From positions 1 through 64,000 of the forward strand of contig RWJK01001585.1 of NCBI GenBank assembly GCA_004335835.1: a stretch of 64,000 nt of DNA, in the 5' to 3' direction. A program made the position numbers and the translations under genes. The notes below the pieces were generated by a model that was not told the origin of the DNA, did not search any database, and was given only the letters and a program-made list of their open reading frames with translations. This document shows, piece by piece, positions 23,588 through 35,829 of this stretch (its first letter is position 1; every line of letters starts with the position of its first letter). This DNA comes from Scenedesmus sp. ARA3 (Eukaryota > Chlorophyta > Chlorophyceae > Sphaeropleales > Scenedesmaceae).

Positions 23588-25876
23588 TCAAGTGCGAGGT
23601 GGCGTTGTCGCCTTCCTAGCCTCCGCCTCCTTCCTCCTGTTCACTGCTGCTGCTTCGGCCTGCAGCAGCGATGCACAGCAGTGAACCATTGACGGGTGTG
23701 CAGGCGGCTCACTGATCAAGGCCCCTGACAAGGCAGAGTCACGCCAGCTTGCCTAATGAGCATATGCAGTAATGACAAAGCATGCAGGGTGAAGCCTGCA
23801 AGCAAAGCTGCATGCAAGCAAGCAGCAAAGGGACAGCAGCACCAGCTCACCTGTGCCGTCTTGACGCGCGCTGTATTGATTGCTTCTGCCAGCGCCTTGG
23901 CAGCCGGCCGGTCCTGGGGCTGCTGCTGCCACTGCATTGGGCTAACTGGGCTGCCTGCTGGCTCCAGCGGCTGCATTGGCAGCGGCACAACTGCCCTGCG
24001 GCTGGCGCTGCTTGTGGCGCTGCCTGGCGCTGTACATGGTGTAGCGCCGCCCTGGCCCTGCGGTGAGTGCCGCGTGGAGCCAACACTGCCTGGCAGCTGC
24101 TGGTCTGGCACAGCCGGGCCCCTGAAGCAGCTGCTGCTGGCAGCCGCACTGCTGGCGTCCAGCAGGCTGCCGCTGCGTGGCGCTGGCGGCAGCAGGAATG
24201 CGTTGCTTGGTGGTGAGAAGCGCTGCACAGAGCCCAGCTGCCCGGGGAACGCATGGTTGAAAGGCGAAGGTGTGCCTGCAGACCCTCGCGTCCTGTTGAT
24301 GTAGGCGCTGCTGGGCACCAGCGGCGTCACTGAAGGCGACTGCTGCTGCAGCACCTTGTTCTCTGACTTGAGCAGGATGTTCTCTTCCTTCGTGCGGTCC
24401 AGCTCCGCCCTCAGCAGTGCAATGCTCAGCTGATCATGTGTCACATACTCGCTGCTGCGCCAGTCGTTGGCGCCATCGCCGCTCAGTGGGCTGGTGCCCT
24501 GCTGCTGCACAGCTGTCCCTGCCCTGGGTGTCCTCAGCTGCTGCTGGTCAGCTGCAGCCACCTGGTCACCAGGCTTGCCTGCTGAGACAAGCCCTGCGGC
24601 GCTGAACAGGCCGCCGCTGCTGCTGGCTGCTGCCACTTTGTGTTGCTGCACCTCTAGCCGGCCCTCCACTCCTTGCTCAGCCAGCAGCTGGTTGATCGCG
24701 TCTGCGATTGTGGCCAGCGGCATGCCGCGTGCATGCGCCACAAACTGCACTATGTCCTGCACCTGCGCATCCTGCAGCTGCAGCTTGGATGGGCTGCTGA
24801 CTTTGAAGGCGCTGGCACCGCTTGTTGCCGCCGCCGCTGCTGTCCCTGCATGGCACTGGTCGCTGTTGCACCTTGCTGCGTCGCTGTCTGCAGCTGCTGC
24901 CACCAGGTCCTGCAGCTGCGGCATGGAGGCCTCACCGTGCAGCTGAGGCGGCTCACCACAGGGGCTGGCTGCCTCACCAACCAGCTTTGGCGAGGTGGGC
25001 GCCAGCACATCGTCCAGGTCATCACAGGTCTGGCACCCGTGGTTGCTTTTGGTGACTGTGGTTGTGCTTGCAGCGGCCTGTTTAGCAAGGCAGGCATGTG
25101 CGGTGAGGCAGAAGTGCACGGTTGTCAGTAGCTGCAGGACAGGTTGCACTGTTGCGGTGTAGATGATTTACACAGTATCAAGTTTTGCGGGGCTGAAAGT
25201 CGTTCCTCCCTCCTCTGTATGCCTGGCGTGGCACTAATGGCATTGTTGCCGTGGCTTGCTGCACGGAACAGCACATGCATAAATATGAATGCACATGCAC
25301 ACATAACAGTGCACCGCTAGCTGGTACTATTTCATTTAACAAGCTAGCAAGTATGCTGAAGGTGCCCACCTGCAACTGCTGTTGTGCTTCGCGGTGTGCA
25401 AGCACCTCTTGTGACAAAAGGTTGTTCTGCCCTGTCAGTGCTCGGTTTTGCTTGGCCCAAAGCGCGGCGAGGCTTCCTAGGTTCAATGCCTCTTCTCTGG
25501 TGCCCCTGCAGGAGGCCTGTAACTGTAGCTCTCTTGCTCTGAAGCGGGCCTTGTCAGCTGCCCTCTGCCACAGCAGGCTTACTAGTGCTGCCACTGCAGC
25601 GAACAGGCAGATAGTGGTGCCTGCCTGCAGCACGGCCCAAGTAACCGGCACAAGCACTTCTGGGTACTGGATGTTGTGCAGAATTGCTTTCTGCTGCAGC
25701 TGCTGGCACTGGATGCTGCATTGCTCCACAGAAGAGCACCATGGCTGGCTAGCAGGCATGCCGCTGGACGCTGCTGCTTCCTGTGTAACTTCGCCTGATA
25801 CACATTCAGCGTATTGAATGCACGGCAGCCCCACCACCAGCAACAACAACGAAGCTAGCAAGTGCATTGCTCTCAT
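23588..25876 (-). CDS. Single-pass membrane coiled-coil protein, function unknown
   Basis: Three exons (25876-25370, 25077-23851, 23659-23588) join in frame to 601 residues. Residues 1-25 form a signal peptide (MRAMHLLASLLLLVVGL). A short lumenal, Cys-containing segment follows, then a membrane span at ~75-100 (TICLFAAVAALVSLLW). Next comes an Arg/Gln/Glu-rich helix likely to form a coiled coil. The large remaining part would face the cytosol. It is Ser/Pro/Ala-rich, with one helical patch (IALLRAELDRTKEENILLKSEN) and a basic tail ending RRKEAEARKATTPPRT. No family recognised. The gene shares a 264-bp upstream region with golgin-84, so co-expression and a secretory-pathway role are possible, as inference only. 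Confidence 0.75.
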
Positions 25877-26140
25877 GGTCGCTGCGCTGCGTCGGCTGTG
25901 GCCACAGCAAAACTACAACCATCATACAAGGAGCTTGTGATGCACGACTGGTGCTAGACGTGAAGTCTCCGTTTGTGTGTCGGTTGACAGACTGGTTTGA
26001 AAAACAACACAACCGTGACGCCCGAACCTCAGTCTTGTTATGGGGCTGCGGCCATGCACATTAGCTCTAATCAAATGAATTTAGCTGAACAAGGAGTTGT
26101 AATGCACAACGATCTGGGTGCCTGGTTGTGAGGAAACAAC
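25877..26140. promoter_or_regulatory. Short bidirectional upstream region, coiled-coil gene / golgin-84
   Basis: Only 264 bp separate the two start codons, so both leaders and core promoters must fit here. I see no TATA box in either direction. Confidence 0.5.
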
Positions 26141-29100
26141 ATGGCATCTTGGCTGGCCTCGCAGCTAAAGGCAGCTGAAAACTTGCTTGAGGCAGTAGAC
26201 CGTACTGTTAGCAGTGCGTCTGTTGTGGGCCAAGCTTGGGCCCCTGGCCCTGGCGAGCCAGGTCAGTCCAGTAACACAGGACAGCTAGCTCACCTGCAAC
26301 GCCTTCCGTGGGCGTGTCTGAGCTGCTTGGCTTGTGATCGCAGGCTCAGAGCCACAAGGGCCCGCGTCTGGTGATAGCTATAGTCTACGGCAGCAGCTTG
26401 GACGCCCCTTCAGTGGCACACAGGTGGGTTGCAGCAGTTGACACCCATGTGCATAGTGTATGCCAGCAACCTTGCATGAACTCAGCTTCAGTCATGAAAA
26501 CGTAATTGATGCCAGGAAACTGCTGCTGCAGGCAAATTCTTCACCGCAGGCAGGTGATGCTCCTCCCTTTGGCAGCCCCACTGCAGGAAACCACCTGCGT
26601 CAAATCCCAAGCACGACTCTAGCCGGTAGCCCGCTCAGCCCTGCAGCAGGGCAGTCTGCAGCAGTAGCACCACGCCCACTCCTGCAGCAGCTCTTCCAGC
26701 CTCCTGCAGTCGGCAGTCCATTGGCACCCAGCCTGGGTCCTCCTGCAGCAGCGTACTCACAGCAGCTGCCGCTGCCAGCAGCAGTAGCACCTCCACCGCC
26801 AGCAGCAGCAGCTGTTGCAGCAGCAGCTGACCAGCCAGGAAGCAGCAGCAGCTACACCGTGCGGGAGCATGGGCCATTCTCACCCAGCCCCACAGCGCAG
26901 CAGCTGGAGCAGACAACTGTGCCTGCTGCATCAGGGGCCAGCTGGGCACAAGCTCCTGCTGCAGCAGCGCCGTTTGCGTCACCTGGCCATATGACCAGCA
27001 GCGCGCCAGCCCCTGCAGCAGCAGCAGCAGCAGCAGGCCCGCAACATAGCAGCAGCGTATCAGAGCAGCACAGCACAGTCACTGGTGCTTTGCATGGCAG
27101 TGGCAACCTTGCTACCTTCAGCTTTGCAGATACAGGTGCCATTAGCAGCAGTCTACAGTTCCCCTCCACACAGGCACAATTTGTTGACGTGCAGCAGCAA
27201 TCTTTGCCGCACAGCAGCAGCAGTAGCAGCGCAGGGGCTCTGCCGCAGCCTGTGGTTGGTGATGTCAGTGTGGGTCACTCTGGCCCTGTAAGTTCCAGCG
27301 AGGGTGTGGGTGCAGCTCCAGGGGCTGATACCTTGACTGCTGCTGCAGCAGCAGCAGCAGGAGATTCAATCTCAAATGTCGGCAGTACAGGCGCAGCAGC
27401 ACCGCAGTGGCAGCAGCCTCAGCAGCAGGAAGCTGCAGCAGCTGTTGAGCGCCCAGCTGCAGCTGCAACTGGGCCAGCATCCCAGGATCCAGCAGCAGGG
27501 CAGCACGGTCAGCAGCAGCAGCAACCCAGCAGCAGCTATGGCCCGCCGCCACCTGCTGCTGCCCTACCAGCTGCGGCAGCCGTGCATTCGTCACGGTCAG
27601 TAAGCATGGACAATGAGCCTGCAGGCACTGCTGCTGCTGCTGCTGCTGCTGCAAGTCCTGCTGCTGGGTCTGCCTCTGCGAAAGAGGCACAGCTGACAAA
27701 GCTGGTCGAGACGCTGCGCAAGCGCCTCGACACCGTAAAAGCAGAAAACCAGCAGTTGGAAGACATGCTGCACGCCGCAGAGCAGCGCTCGGCAGCAGAG
27801 CTGCAGTGCGCACATGCAGCTGCGGCAGAGGTGACGGCAATGCAGCAGGCGCAGGACACGATCGTTGCCTCTGCAGCTGCGAATGCTGCAGCGCAGGATG
27901 CTCGCATTGGGCGGCTGCAGCAGGAGCTTGAGGCGTCTGCGCGGCAGGTTGCTGCGCTGCAGGGGGCCCTGGAGGCCATCCAGGAGCAGCACCAGCAGGT
28001 GCTGACGAGCAAGGACTCCATAGAAGGAGGAGCGCTGGAAGGTGAGCCTGGCACATTTGAATTTGGCATGCTGGTGTGTGCTTGTGTTCTGCTGTGCTTG
28101 TTGGATGTTTCTACGTTGTCAGTTAGTCAATAACAGCACCACAGGGTGGATATTGTCGGGTATACAGGATTGGTGGCGTTGCATATAATCCTGCAAGTCC
28201 CGGCCGGCATGCCGGGTGACGTGCATGCTTGCAGGGTCCAGGCAACCCACCAGCTGCCTGGCCTCAGTTTACTCCTTTCAGCTGTGTTGTCTGCTGCCCT
28301 AACACCAATCCTCTTGACCTCCTGTTGCTCCGTGTCTTTCTTCTGCCCTCACTCCCTGGCTCTGTGGCTCCTGCCTGCTGCTCTTTATACTGCTTGTGCT
28401 GCATTGTTCATCGTTGCAGCGCTGCGTGCCGAGCTGTCTGCTGCTGAGAGCCAGCTAGATGCTGAGCGCAAGGCGCACGCGTCAACCAAGGCAGCAGCGA
28501 CAGCGCGCGAGAGGGACCTAGAGGAGCAGCTAGGCAGCAGCAGGTGCGGTGGCAGCAGCGGCTGGCTGTCATGCAAGGTTTTGATTATGTTTTGTAGGAG
28601 CAGCAATGACTGCAGCAGCAGCAGCAGCGCTGTCCAGCATGTTATGCTTGTTTTCCTTGCCAGGAAGGATGATGCGCCTGCGGCTGTGCAACTTGCTTAT
28701 GTGTTCCAGCGCAAAAACAGCTGCTGTGCTATGCCGCGCTGCTTGCTCTTGAATCGTGCTGTCCCCGCTGCTGGTGCAGTGAGGCGCTGGCAGCCACGCA
28801 GCGCCAGATGCAGGAGCTTGCAGGCAGGAGCAGGGACCTGGAGGAGCAGCATGCGATGGCAGCAGCAGAGGCGGCACGCCTGCAGGAGCAGGTGAGCGCT
28901 GACTTAGCAGCAGCAGCAGCAATAGCCTGGCCCGGTCACATGGCTGCATACTCCTTGCCTTGCAGCATGGTGTGTGGTGGGGTCTAAAGGAAGGAGCAGG
29001 AGCCCAGCCGCAGTGTCAAGGCGCAGTGCTGGCAGTTCTATTTTGCAACGTGCGTAGCTGCCTGCTACTCCTGCACAATCGCAAGCATGTGACATGCCGC

Positions 29101-30311
29101 TGCTGACAACTGCTGTGCAAACTGACGTAGTTGTTGTATCAGTGAGATATCACCACCGCTGTGACGTCGCAACCGTTGTACTGCTAACATACCAGCCCAG
29201 GACCACTGCCTAACCCTGCCCATAATCTGACACTGCTTTCGCAGGTGCGGCAGCTGGCAGAGCAACACTCTGCTGCGCAGCAGCCCGACCCTGCGCTGCA
29301 GCTGCAGCTGGAAGCAGAAAGGGAAGCCCTGGGTGTGCAGCTGGCCGAAACACAGGCAGCGCTGCTGGGTGCCACACAGGCGCAGCATGCAGCGGAGGCC
29401 AACGCAGCCAGCCTGCAGCAGCAGGTGCTGCAGCTGCAGCACAGCTTGCAGGCGGCGCCCACGCGGGGCGTTCCACAGCTGGAGCAGCAGCTGGCGGAGC
29501 TGCAGGAGCTGCTGTACCAGAAGCAGCAGCAGCTGGAGCGGCTGTCTGGGGAGCGGCAGGCGCAGATGATGATGCTGGAGCGGCAGGTGCGTGGCCGTGG
29601 CAACAACACGGAGCATTGTGCTTCTTCTGGGCTACTGCCGAGCTGTTTGAAACACTTTATTAGCAATGCTAGGTGTGTCTTTTAGCGTCTGGCTGGGCTG
29701 TTGTGGTGCGTGCTGGAAAACAAAATATGTGCTCAGCAGCTGAACCAGCTTTGCAACAGAGGGCCGTCATGAACAAGTGGGTCACTGCAAGGAGATGTTC
29801 TGCTGCTGTACTGCCTGCTTCTTGGCGCAGAAGCACTTATAGCTGCTGCAAAAAAATGTAAATATAGGTGCTTCATCCTGCGCCTGCCGTGTCTGCATGC
29901 TCCAACTGCCTGCTGCAGGTGGCCACGCTCAAGCAGGAGCTGGGCAAGGCACACGCAGCAGCGGCAGCAGCCAGCACCAGCAGCAGCGGCCGCGCCGGCC
30001 ACGACATCATCCCAATGGATGCCCTAGGGGAGCCCTACCAGCGCCTGGCACGGCACAGGAAGCTGGGAGGCGCTGTGCAGGCCACCGCAAACTTCCTGGA
30101 TACAACAGCAGCCTCAGCCACGCAGCTGCTACGGCAGCAGCCGCTGGCGCGTCTTGCTGTGTTCCTGTACCTGGGCTTGATCCATCTGTACGTGTACTTC
30201 TTGCTGGCGCGGATGCAGCGGCAGGCGGTGATGCTGCTGGCGGGGCAGGACAAGGGCGCGGCAGCGGGTGCGGGGCCGCAGGGGCACGACGCCAATGCAC
30301 TGCCGCATTGA
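26141..30311 (+). CDS. Golgin-84-like Golgi tether (GOLGA5 / plant golgin candidate 1)
   Basis: Seven exons give 893 residues in frame: 26141-26261, 26344-26423, 26532-28041, 28420-28543, 28780-28891, 29245-29586, 29919-30311. The N-terminus MASWLASQLKAAENLLEAVD matches the start of plant golgin candidate 1. Residues ~65-430 are Ala/Ser/Pro/Gln-rich and disordered. From ~450 to ~790 there is a long coiled coil. The C-terminus has HRKLGGAVQATANFLD, QPLARLAVFLYLGLIHLYVY (the single membrane anchor) and a short tail. This order (disordered N-term, coiled coil, tail anchor) is that of golgin-84, which tethers vesicles and keeps Golgi stacks in order. The start is fixed by the conserved N-terminal peptide. 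The low-complexity block is longer than in plants, in line with triplet expansion elsewhere in the window. Confidence 0.9.
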
Positions 30312-31000
30312 TGCAAAAGGAAGAATTCAGACAAAACCACGATGATGCAGACAGGCTTGTCATTCAGAAGGCTTTAGCTGAGCAGTGCACTAGCTACCCA
30401 CGCTGTTGTCTGGCGCTGCGAACATCTCAAGGATGTGTGGCAAACACATCGTTACATGTAGCTACGGTGTGACTGGTGACATGATGATGGCGAGCTCCCA
30501 TACGTTGGTCAGATATGTTGATGCCCCTGGGGGCGAACACCAGACTGCAGACACAAGCAGTGCTTTTGAGAGCAGTGCTTTTGAGAGCGGTGCTCTCTGC
30601 AGTGGCTCGCAGTGCAAGAGCGTGCAGCAGGCACCTGAGCAGCATATAAGCTGTACCACACCACATGCGAAACATCAACAACACACGAAACGATGCAGTA
30701 AACACGCAGCATATGCCGCAGGGCGTTGCACCTGTCGCTGATCAACATGCTGCACAGAGTCATTGTACATGCAAGCGGCTGCAGTTGGACTCGAGCATGG
30801 CATTTGTGTACAGCCGTCCCACACGCCACAGGATGTTGCTAATCTTGCCAACCATTGGATAGTGCAACAGGTGCCGCTGGGTAAAACGGGATGTCAGCAG
30901 TGCATCCCGCTGTGCCAAATACCAGCCGCTGCTGGGGGGTTGAACTCGCTGTGTTGCATGCATGCAGGGAAACTTGAGCAAGCAGCAGCGGCAGTGCATC

Positions 31001-31005
31001 TGTAA
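31001..31005 (+). terminator. Candidate golgin-84 poly(A) signal (TGTAA)
   Basis: Lies ~690 nt past the golgin-84 stop codon. Supported by motif and position. Confidence 0.45.
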
Positions 31006-31413
31006 TCAACGCGTAGTGCCATATGCCAGACATTGTCTGAGAACAGCAACTTGGTGACCAACTATGTGCCACATGCAATGCAACACAGGCCAGAACTCCA
31101 TGGCTACACCTAGCCGGGGTGACGACAGGCAAAACACAGCAGGATAGGCTTCACCACAAAGCAAGGTGCACACACCTCGATGATCCTGCATGCTGAGCTA
31201 TGTGTACATGTGAACATAAAGAGAGGATGGTAATCAAGGACATCACTATGGTACAGGATACGGGCTCAGGCGGTTAGACGCAGCAGACAGCAGCCATGCC
31301 GTGGACATGTGCTGTTCCACCAACTTGGATGCATCCAAGTTCCAAGCATGCTGCTGAGGCGCGTGTGCACCAAACAATATTCCCACCGCAGCAGCCCGAC
31401 CGCACAAGACTCA

Positions 31414-31418
31414 TTACA
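31414..31418 (-). terminator. Candidate DNA polymerase poly(A) signal (TGTAA on minus strand)
   Basis: TTACA on the plus strand ~390 nt past the polymerase stop. A second candidate is at 31642-31646. Confidence 0.35.
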
Positions 31419-31690
31419 AAGGCCGCTGCACTAAAGCGCCTGCTGCCAGCTGGCGCAGCCCAGCACGGAAACGGCCCCATACGTACTCCGAGGCTTCCCA
31501 AAACAACCAGTGACACTGCGAAACACCAGTGACACTGCGAAAAGTGCAGACGCCATACTTCGTTGCGGACACTCAGCTGCCGTGCGTGCCTGCGTGCCTT
31601 GACACCAAGAGGTCGTCACCAACATGCACCACCTCTCGCCGTTACATGAAGTGGACACAGCAGCTTGCTGCCGCCACAACAGCGGCCGCC

Positions 31691-31726
31691 TCACTTCGCC
31701 TCGTACCAGGTGCCAGCGGTGTTGGC
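31691..31726 (-). repeat. Duplicated terminal codons of the DNA polymerase gene
   Basis: The minus strand reads ANTAGTWYEAK and a stop, copying the true end ANTADTWYEAK and stop at 31803-31838 with a 112-bp period. The copies differ at four synonymous sites, one replacement site (Asp to Gly) and the stop codon (TGA for TAG). This copy lies in the 3' UTR of the gene model. Confidence 0.85.
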
Positions 31727-31802
31727 GCTCTCATCCAGCCTGCCAGCCAGCCAGCCAGCCAGCCACAACTGCCGCACACCATGCTGTTGCCTCACCGCCA
31801 CG

Positions 31803-32449
31803 CTACTTAGCTTCGTACCAGGTGTCGGCGGTGTTTGCGTCCACTGCCAGCTCCACGCGCAGCGGCTGCCCTTCAAAGCCCACCAGGTTGTGCCATGGGT
31901 TGGCCATGCAGGCCACCACGCGCGCCTTGGCAGCCTCAGCACTCTCACGCGGGCCCTCCAGCATCACCTCGTCGTGCACCTGCAGTTGCGCACATGCATG
32001 CTTTGTGTCAATGCATGTTTGATAAGGCACCAAACACCCAATGCAGCCTTTGCCAGGCCGCACCTGCGGGGGCGCCACACAAGTGCGCAGTCGCATGATC
32101 CAGCTTTGCTCAGCGCCACATATCAACTGCAAACTCTGTCAGGTCGACTGCAGCTGCCACCAAGACACACAGCAGCATGTTGTCGACGGCAGCCACACCG
32201 TGCGGCGCAAGGAACGGACACAAGCAGTACAGCAACTGCAAACCAATGCGCTGCAGGCCCGCGTTGCCAACACACAATGCAAGCAGCTGCATGTTGTGCA
32301 CCAACCTGCAGCAGCAGCTTCCAGCCCATCTCCTTGAGCGCCTCATCGCGCACGATCGACAGCATGGCGGCACTGGCCACGTCAGCAGCACTGCCCTGGA
32401 TGGGCGTGTTGATGGCGGCACGCTCGCTGCGCCCCTTGTAGCGCCTGGC

Positions 32450-32494
<45 letters not shown>

Positions 32495-33462
32495 CACAAT
32501 ATGTTTAGACGCGTACGAATGCCCTGGTGCTTGTGCAAATGCAGTGAATGCGCTGCCAGCGTTAATGCGACAAGCTGACATGGTCACAAGGAGAAAGGCA
32601 TCTGCAACAACATCGTACAAAGGCTGCAGCACACTTTCAAATGTCAACACCATTTCATCGTGTGCGATGTCCGACTTCAACTTGGCAGATCGCGTTGCAG
32701 CGCAAGCCATGGCATGCGGTGTCTCACAACAGCAACAACAACAACAGCAACGAAGCCTCCTGCCAGCCCTGCCAGCCCTGCCAGCCCTGCCAGCGCGCCA
32801 GCCTTCCGCACCTGTCGCTGCTGTTGATCTCCGGCAGCCGCCGCCGCCGCCCGATCATGGTGTTGACCCAGCCGTGGCGCGCCGCATACGCGCGCGTGGC
32901 CGCCTGCCACTCGCGCACCTCGGGCCGGTCCGCGTACCAGCGTGCCACTGTGGCCTCCGCCTCCTCTAGACTGGTGCCCCAGTCCTTGGCCAGGCCGTGT
33001 GCAGTCTTGCCGTACGCGATGGAGAAGTTGAGGATCTGCGCGCGACGCAGGGAGTGCAGCAACACGGGCATGCCCGTAGTCAGCCGTGAGATAGTGCACG
33101 CTCACACTGCGACACGGCTGAACCTAGAAAAATCCAGCACACCATATAAAGTTGTGCATGGAGATGTTCCTCACACAGCATCACCAAGCGCACCTTGGCC
33201 TTGCGCCGCTCTCCTCCAAACTTGTCCTTGAGCAGCGGCACGGGTGGCGGGCGGCCCTCGTGCGCCTCATCCCACTCCAGCAGGCACTCGCCCTTGTCAA
33301 TGGCCTCCTGGATGTAGTCGTACATGCCCAGAGCAGTCCTGCAGCAGCAGCAGCAGCAGCAGCAGCGGCAGCGGCAGCAGCAGGATAAGGAACAGGTTGA
33401 TGTGTGCTGCATACTGTGCATGGCCTCCTGGATGTAGTCGTACTTGCCCAGCGCAGTCCTGC

Positions 33463-33502
<40 letters not shown>

Positions 33503-35785
33503 CCAGGCGCAGCAGCAGCAGCAGCAGCAGCAGCAGGATGGAGGATAGGTTGATATGTGCTGCGTGATGCAATGCCTCCTGGATGTGCTCGTACATGCCC
33601 AGCGCGAGGCAGCAGGAGCAGCAGCAGCAGCAGCAGCAGCAGTAGCAGCATGAGGGTCAGGCCAATGCCAGCTGCTACTAAAGTGTTTGCGTGGTAGAGA
33701 CGAGCGACGCACGGTCGGGACTCTGCGGTGCAGGTCATTCTCAGCTGCAGGTGCATTCACACGCAGCATGGCCTCCCCAGCTCCATCCGCTGCAATCTTG
33801 CCAAGCTGCTGCTGCCTGCCAAGTATATTGCAATCCATCCGCACCTGCTGTGGAAGTCTCCGCCCAGCTCGAAGGCGCGCAGCATGCTCTTGCAGTCCGC
33901 CATGTGTGCCAGCAGCCGCAGCTCCAGCTGCCCGTAGTCAGCCACCACCAGCGTGTTGTCCGGCGCGGCGCAGAAGGCCTTGCGCACCTGCAGACATGCA
34001 TGCAGCACATGCAGCAACAACACCCTAGTGAGTTGCCACGGGACCTACACATACACAGGCACACACACCAACACAAGCCCAGCGTGTCTGATGCACTTGC
34101 AGCCCCACACGTGCCAGGCGCTACAAGGGCTGTGCGCACCTTGTATCTGTCCTTCTCGTGTGCCGGCTGGTTCTGCAGGTTTGGCCGCCGCGCGGAGAGG
34201 CGCCCGGTCTCCGTGTTGAGATTGAGCGAGCAATGCACACGGTGCACCACGCTCACAAGCTCAGCACTGCTGCTGCTGCTGCTGCCGCTGCTGCTGCTGG
34301 CTAGCACCAGGCCAGAGGCATCATCAGCAGGTACAGCAGCATCAACAGTATCAGCATCAGCAGCATCTGCAGCAGCAGCGCTGGCGGCTGCGCTGCTCCT
34401 GACGTACTGCCCGTCCTGCTGCTGCCAGCGCGTGCTGATGTTGTCGTGCTGCAGGGGCTGGATGAAGGAGGTCAGCAGCTTGTCAATCAGCGACACCTGC
34501 GGCACACGCAGCACATGCAGCCACAGCACGGAACACAGCACAGCCATCAGCGGAAGCCTTTTACTCCGACTGTGCAAACAACTGCAGCAGGTCACTAGTT
34601 TGTTGCTGCTGCTGCCTTCAACAAGTGAGCAACGTGGAGGTCCACCGAATGCACACCAGAAAACTAGGTGACAGCACCAGAAACATAATAGCCACCAGCC
34701 TCATCACACAATGCTGCACTGCTCACCTCAATTAGCTGCTCCAGCGCCCTGCATGCCTCAATGCCTGCCCGGTCCCCACCCATGGCAGCATACATCTTGC
34801 CCAGCTTCATGCTGGCTGCCTCCGCCTGCAGCGCTGCCAGCTGCTCATCACTCAAGTCCCCACCAGGCACCAGCTGCACCTCCGGAGCAGCAGCAGCAGC
34901 AGCAGCATTCGTCGCATTGCTGCTGCTGCCGCTGCTGTCATCCTCATCGAGCCCCAGCATCTCCCCATCATCTGCATCATCCTCATGTATGCTGACCAGC
35001 GCTGCCTCTGCCTCTGTGGCTGACCCACTGCTGCTGCTGCTCTCGCCGCGCTCTGCTGCCTCCTTTTCATCTAGCGCCTTGAGTGCAGCACGAGCTGCTC
35101 CTGGCTTGCCAACTAGGCTCCACAGCACTGCGCTGCTGGCAGCCGGGAGGCCCTTTGCTGTTGTTGTATCCACAGCTAGCCGCCCAGGCTGGCCAAGGCC
35201 CCAGAGCCCGTGGATTTCGAAATCCAGCCAGCGCGGGGTCCTGGGGCGCGCCTCAGGGTTGTAGTTGGGGTTTGCGGCCTTGAACTTCTTGGAAGGCGTC
35301 TCGCAGTAGGTGGGGAACAGCAGCTGCCGGATCTGCACCTGGCTGTTGACGTTCATGTGCACTGCGCCGGGGACATACCTAAAGGGGGAGGAGAGACCGC
35401 CAGAGGGCGGATGGAGACAGAGGTCAGAGGCGCGAATGGGGAGCACGGTGGCATGCGAGCCATGGAGAGGGTCAATAAAGACAGCAGCAGAAGTGCAAGC
35501 GAGTGCGCTGACGGTACGGCAGGAGGAGGAATGGCAGCAGCGCCGAACATGTGGCACTAAAAACTTGAAGCCTGCCTGCCAACAAGTTGGCACTGCTGTT
35601 GGCAAGCACATGCAGGTGCCTGCGACAGGTCTCAGCCAGCCTGAACGGGCCAGATCACATGCCAGTGGCAGCACACATGCAGCCGAAGCAGCTGCCGCTC
35701 ACTTCTGCGCCCAGCGCCTGAAGCTCGCCTCAGCCTCCTGCTGGTCAGCGATGGCCACCTGCTCCTGGACACTCAGGTGGTCCCT

Positions 35786-35829
<44 letters not shown>

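Larger units (their letters stand above)
30312..31802. other. Intergenic, convergent 3' UTRs of golgin-84 and DNA polymerase
   Basis: The two genes converge here. TGTAA at 31001-31005 fits the golgin transcript. TTACA at 31414-31418 or 31642-31646 fits the polymerase transcript. Small tandem repeats lie at 30559-30595 and 31506-31544 (19 bp x 2), and a CAGC run at 31738-31767. A duplicated copy of the polymerase terminal codons lies at 31691-31726 and is listed separately. Confidence 0.5.

Noticed and set aside
23160..23684. A 174-codon plus-strand frame with a hydrophobic C-terminus
   Set aside because: It overlaps the last exon and 3' UTR of a well-supported minus-strand gene, has no splice partners and has no recognisable domain.
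27265..28056. A 263-codon minus-strand frame
   Set aside because: Antisense to the large golgin-84 exon. The translation is Ala/Gln/Leu low complexity generated by the triplets.
30930..30960. Third SINE copy, from a GGGGGGTTGAACTCG match
   Set aside because: Only the B-box-like stretch matches. The flanking blocks shared by the other two copies are missing.
33081..33844. Cysteine-run peptides (poly-Cys) on the minus strand
   Set aside because: These are CTG intron tracts read as TGC. They lie in introns between polymerase exons 8 and 9.
33691..34671. A 326-codon plus-strand frame
   Set aside because: Antisense to conserved exons of the organellar DNA polymerase. Long open frames arise on every strand because CAG/CTG runs contain no stop in any frame.
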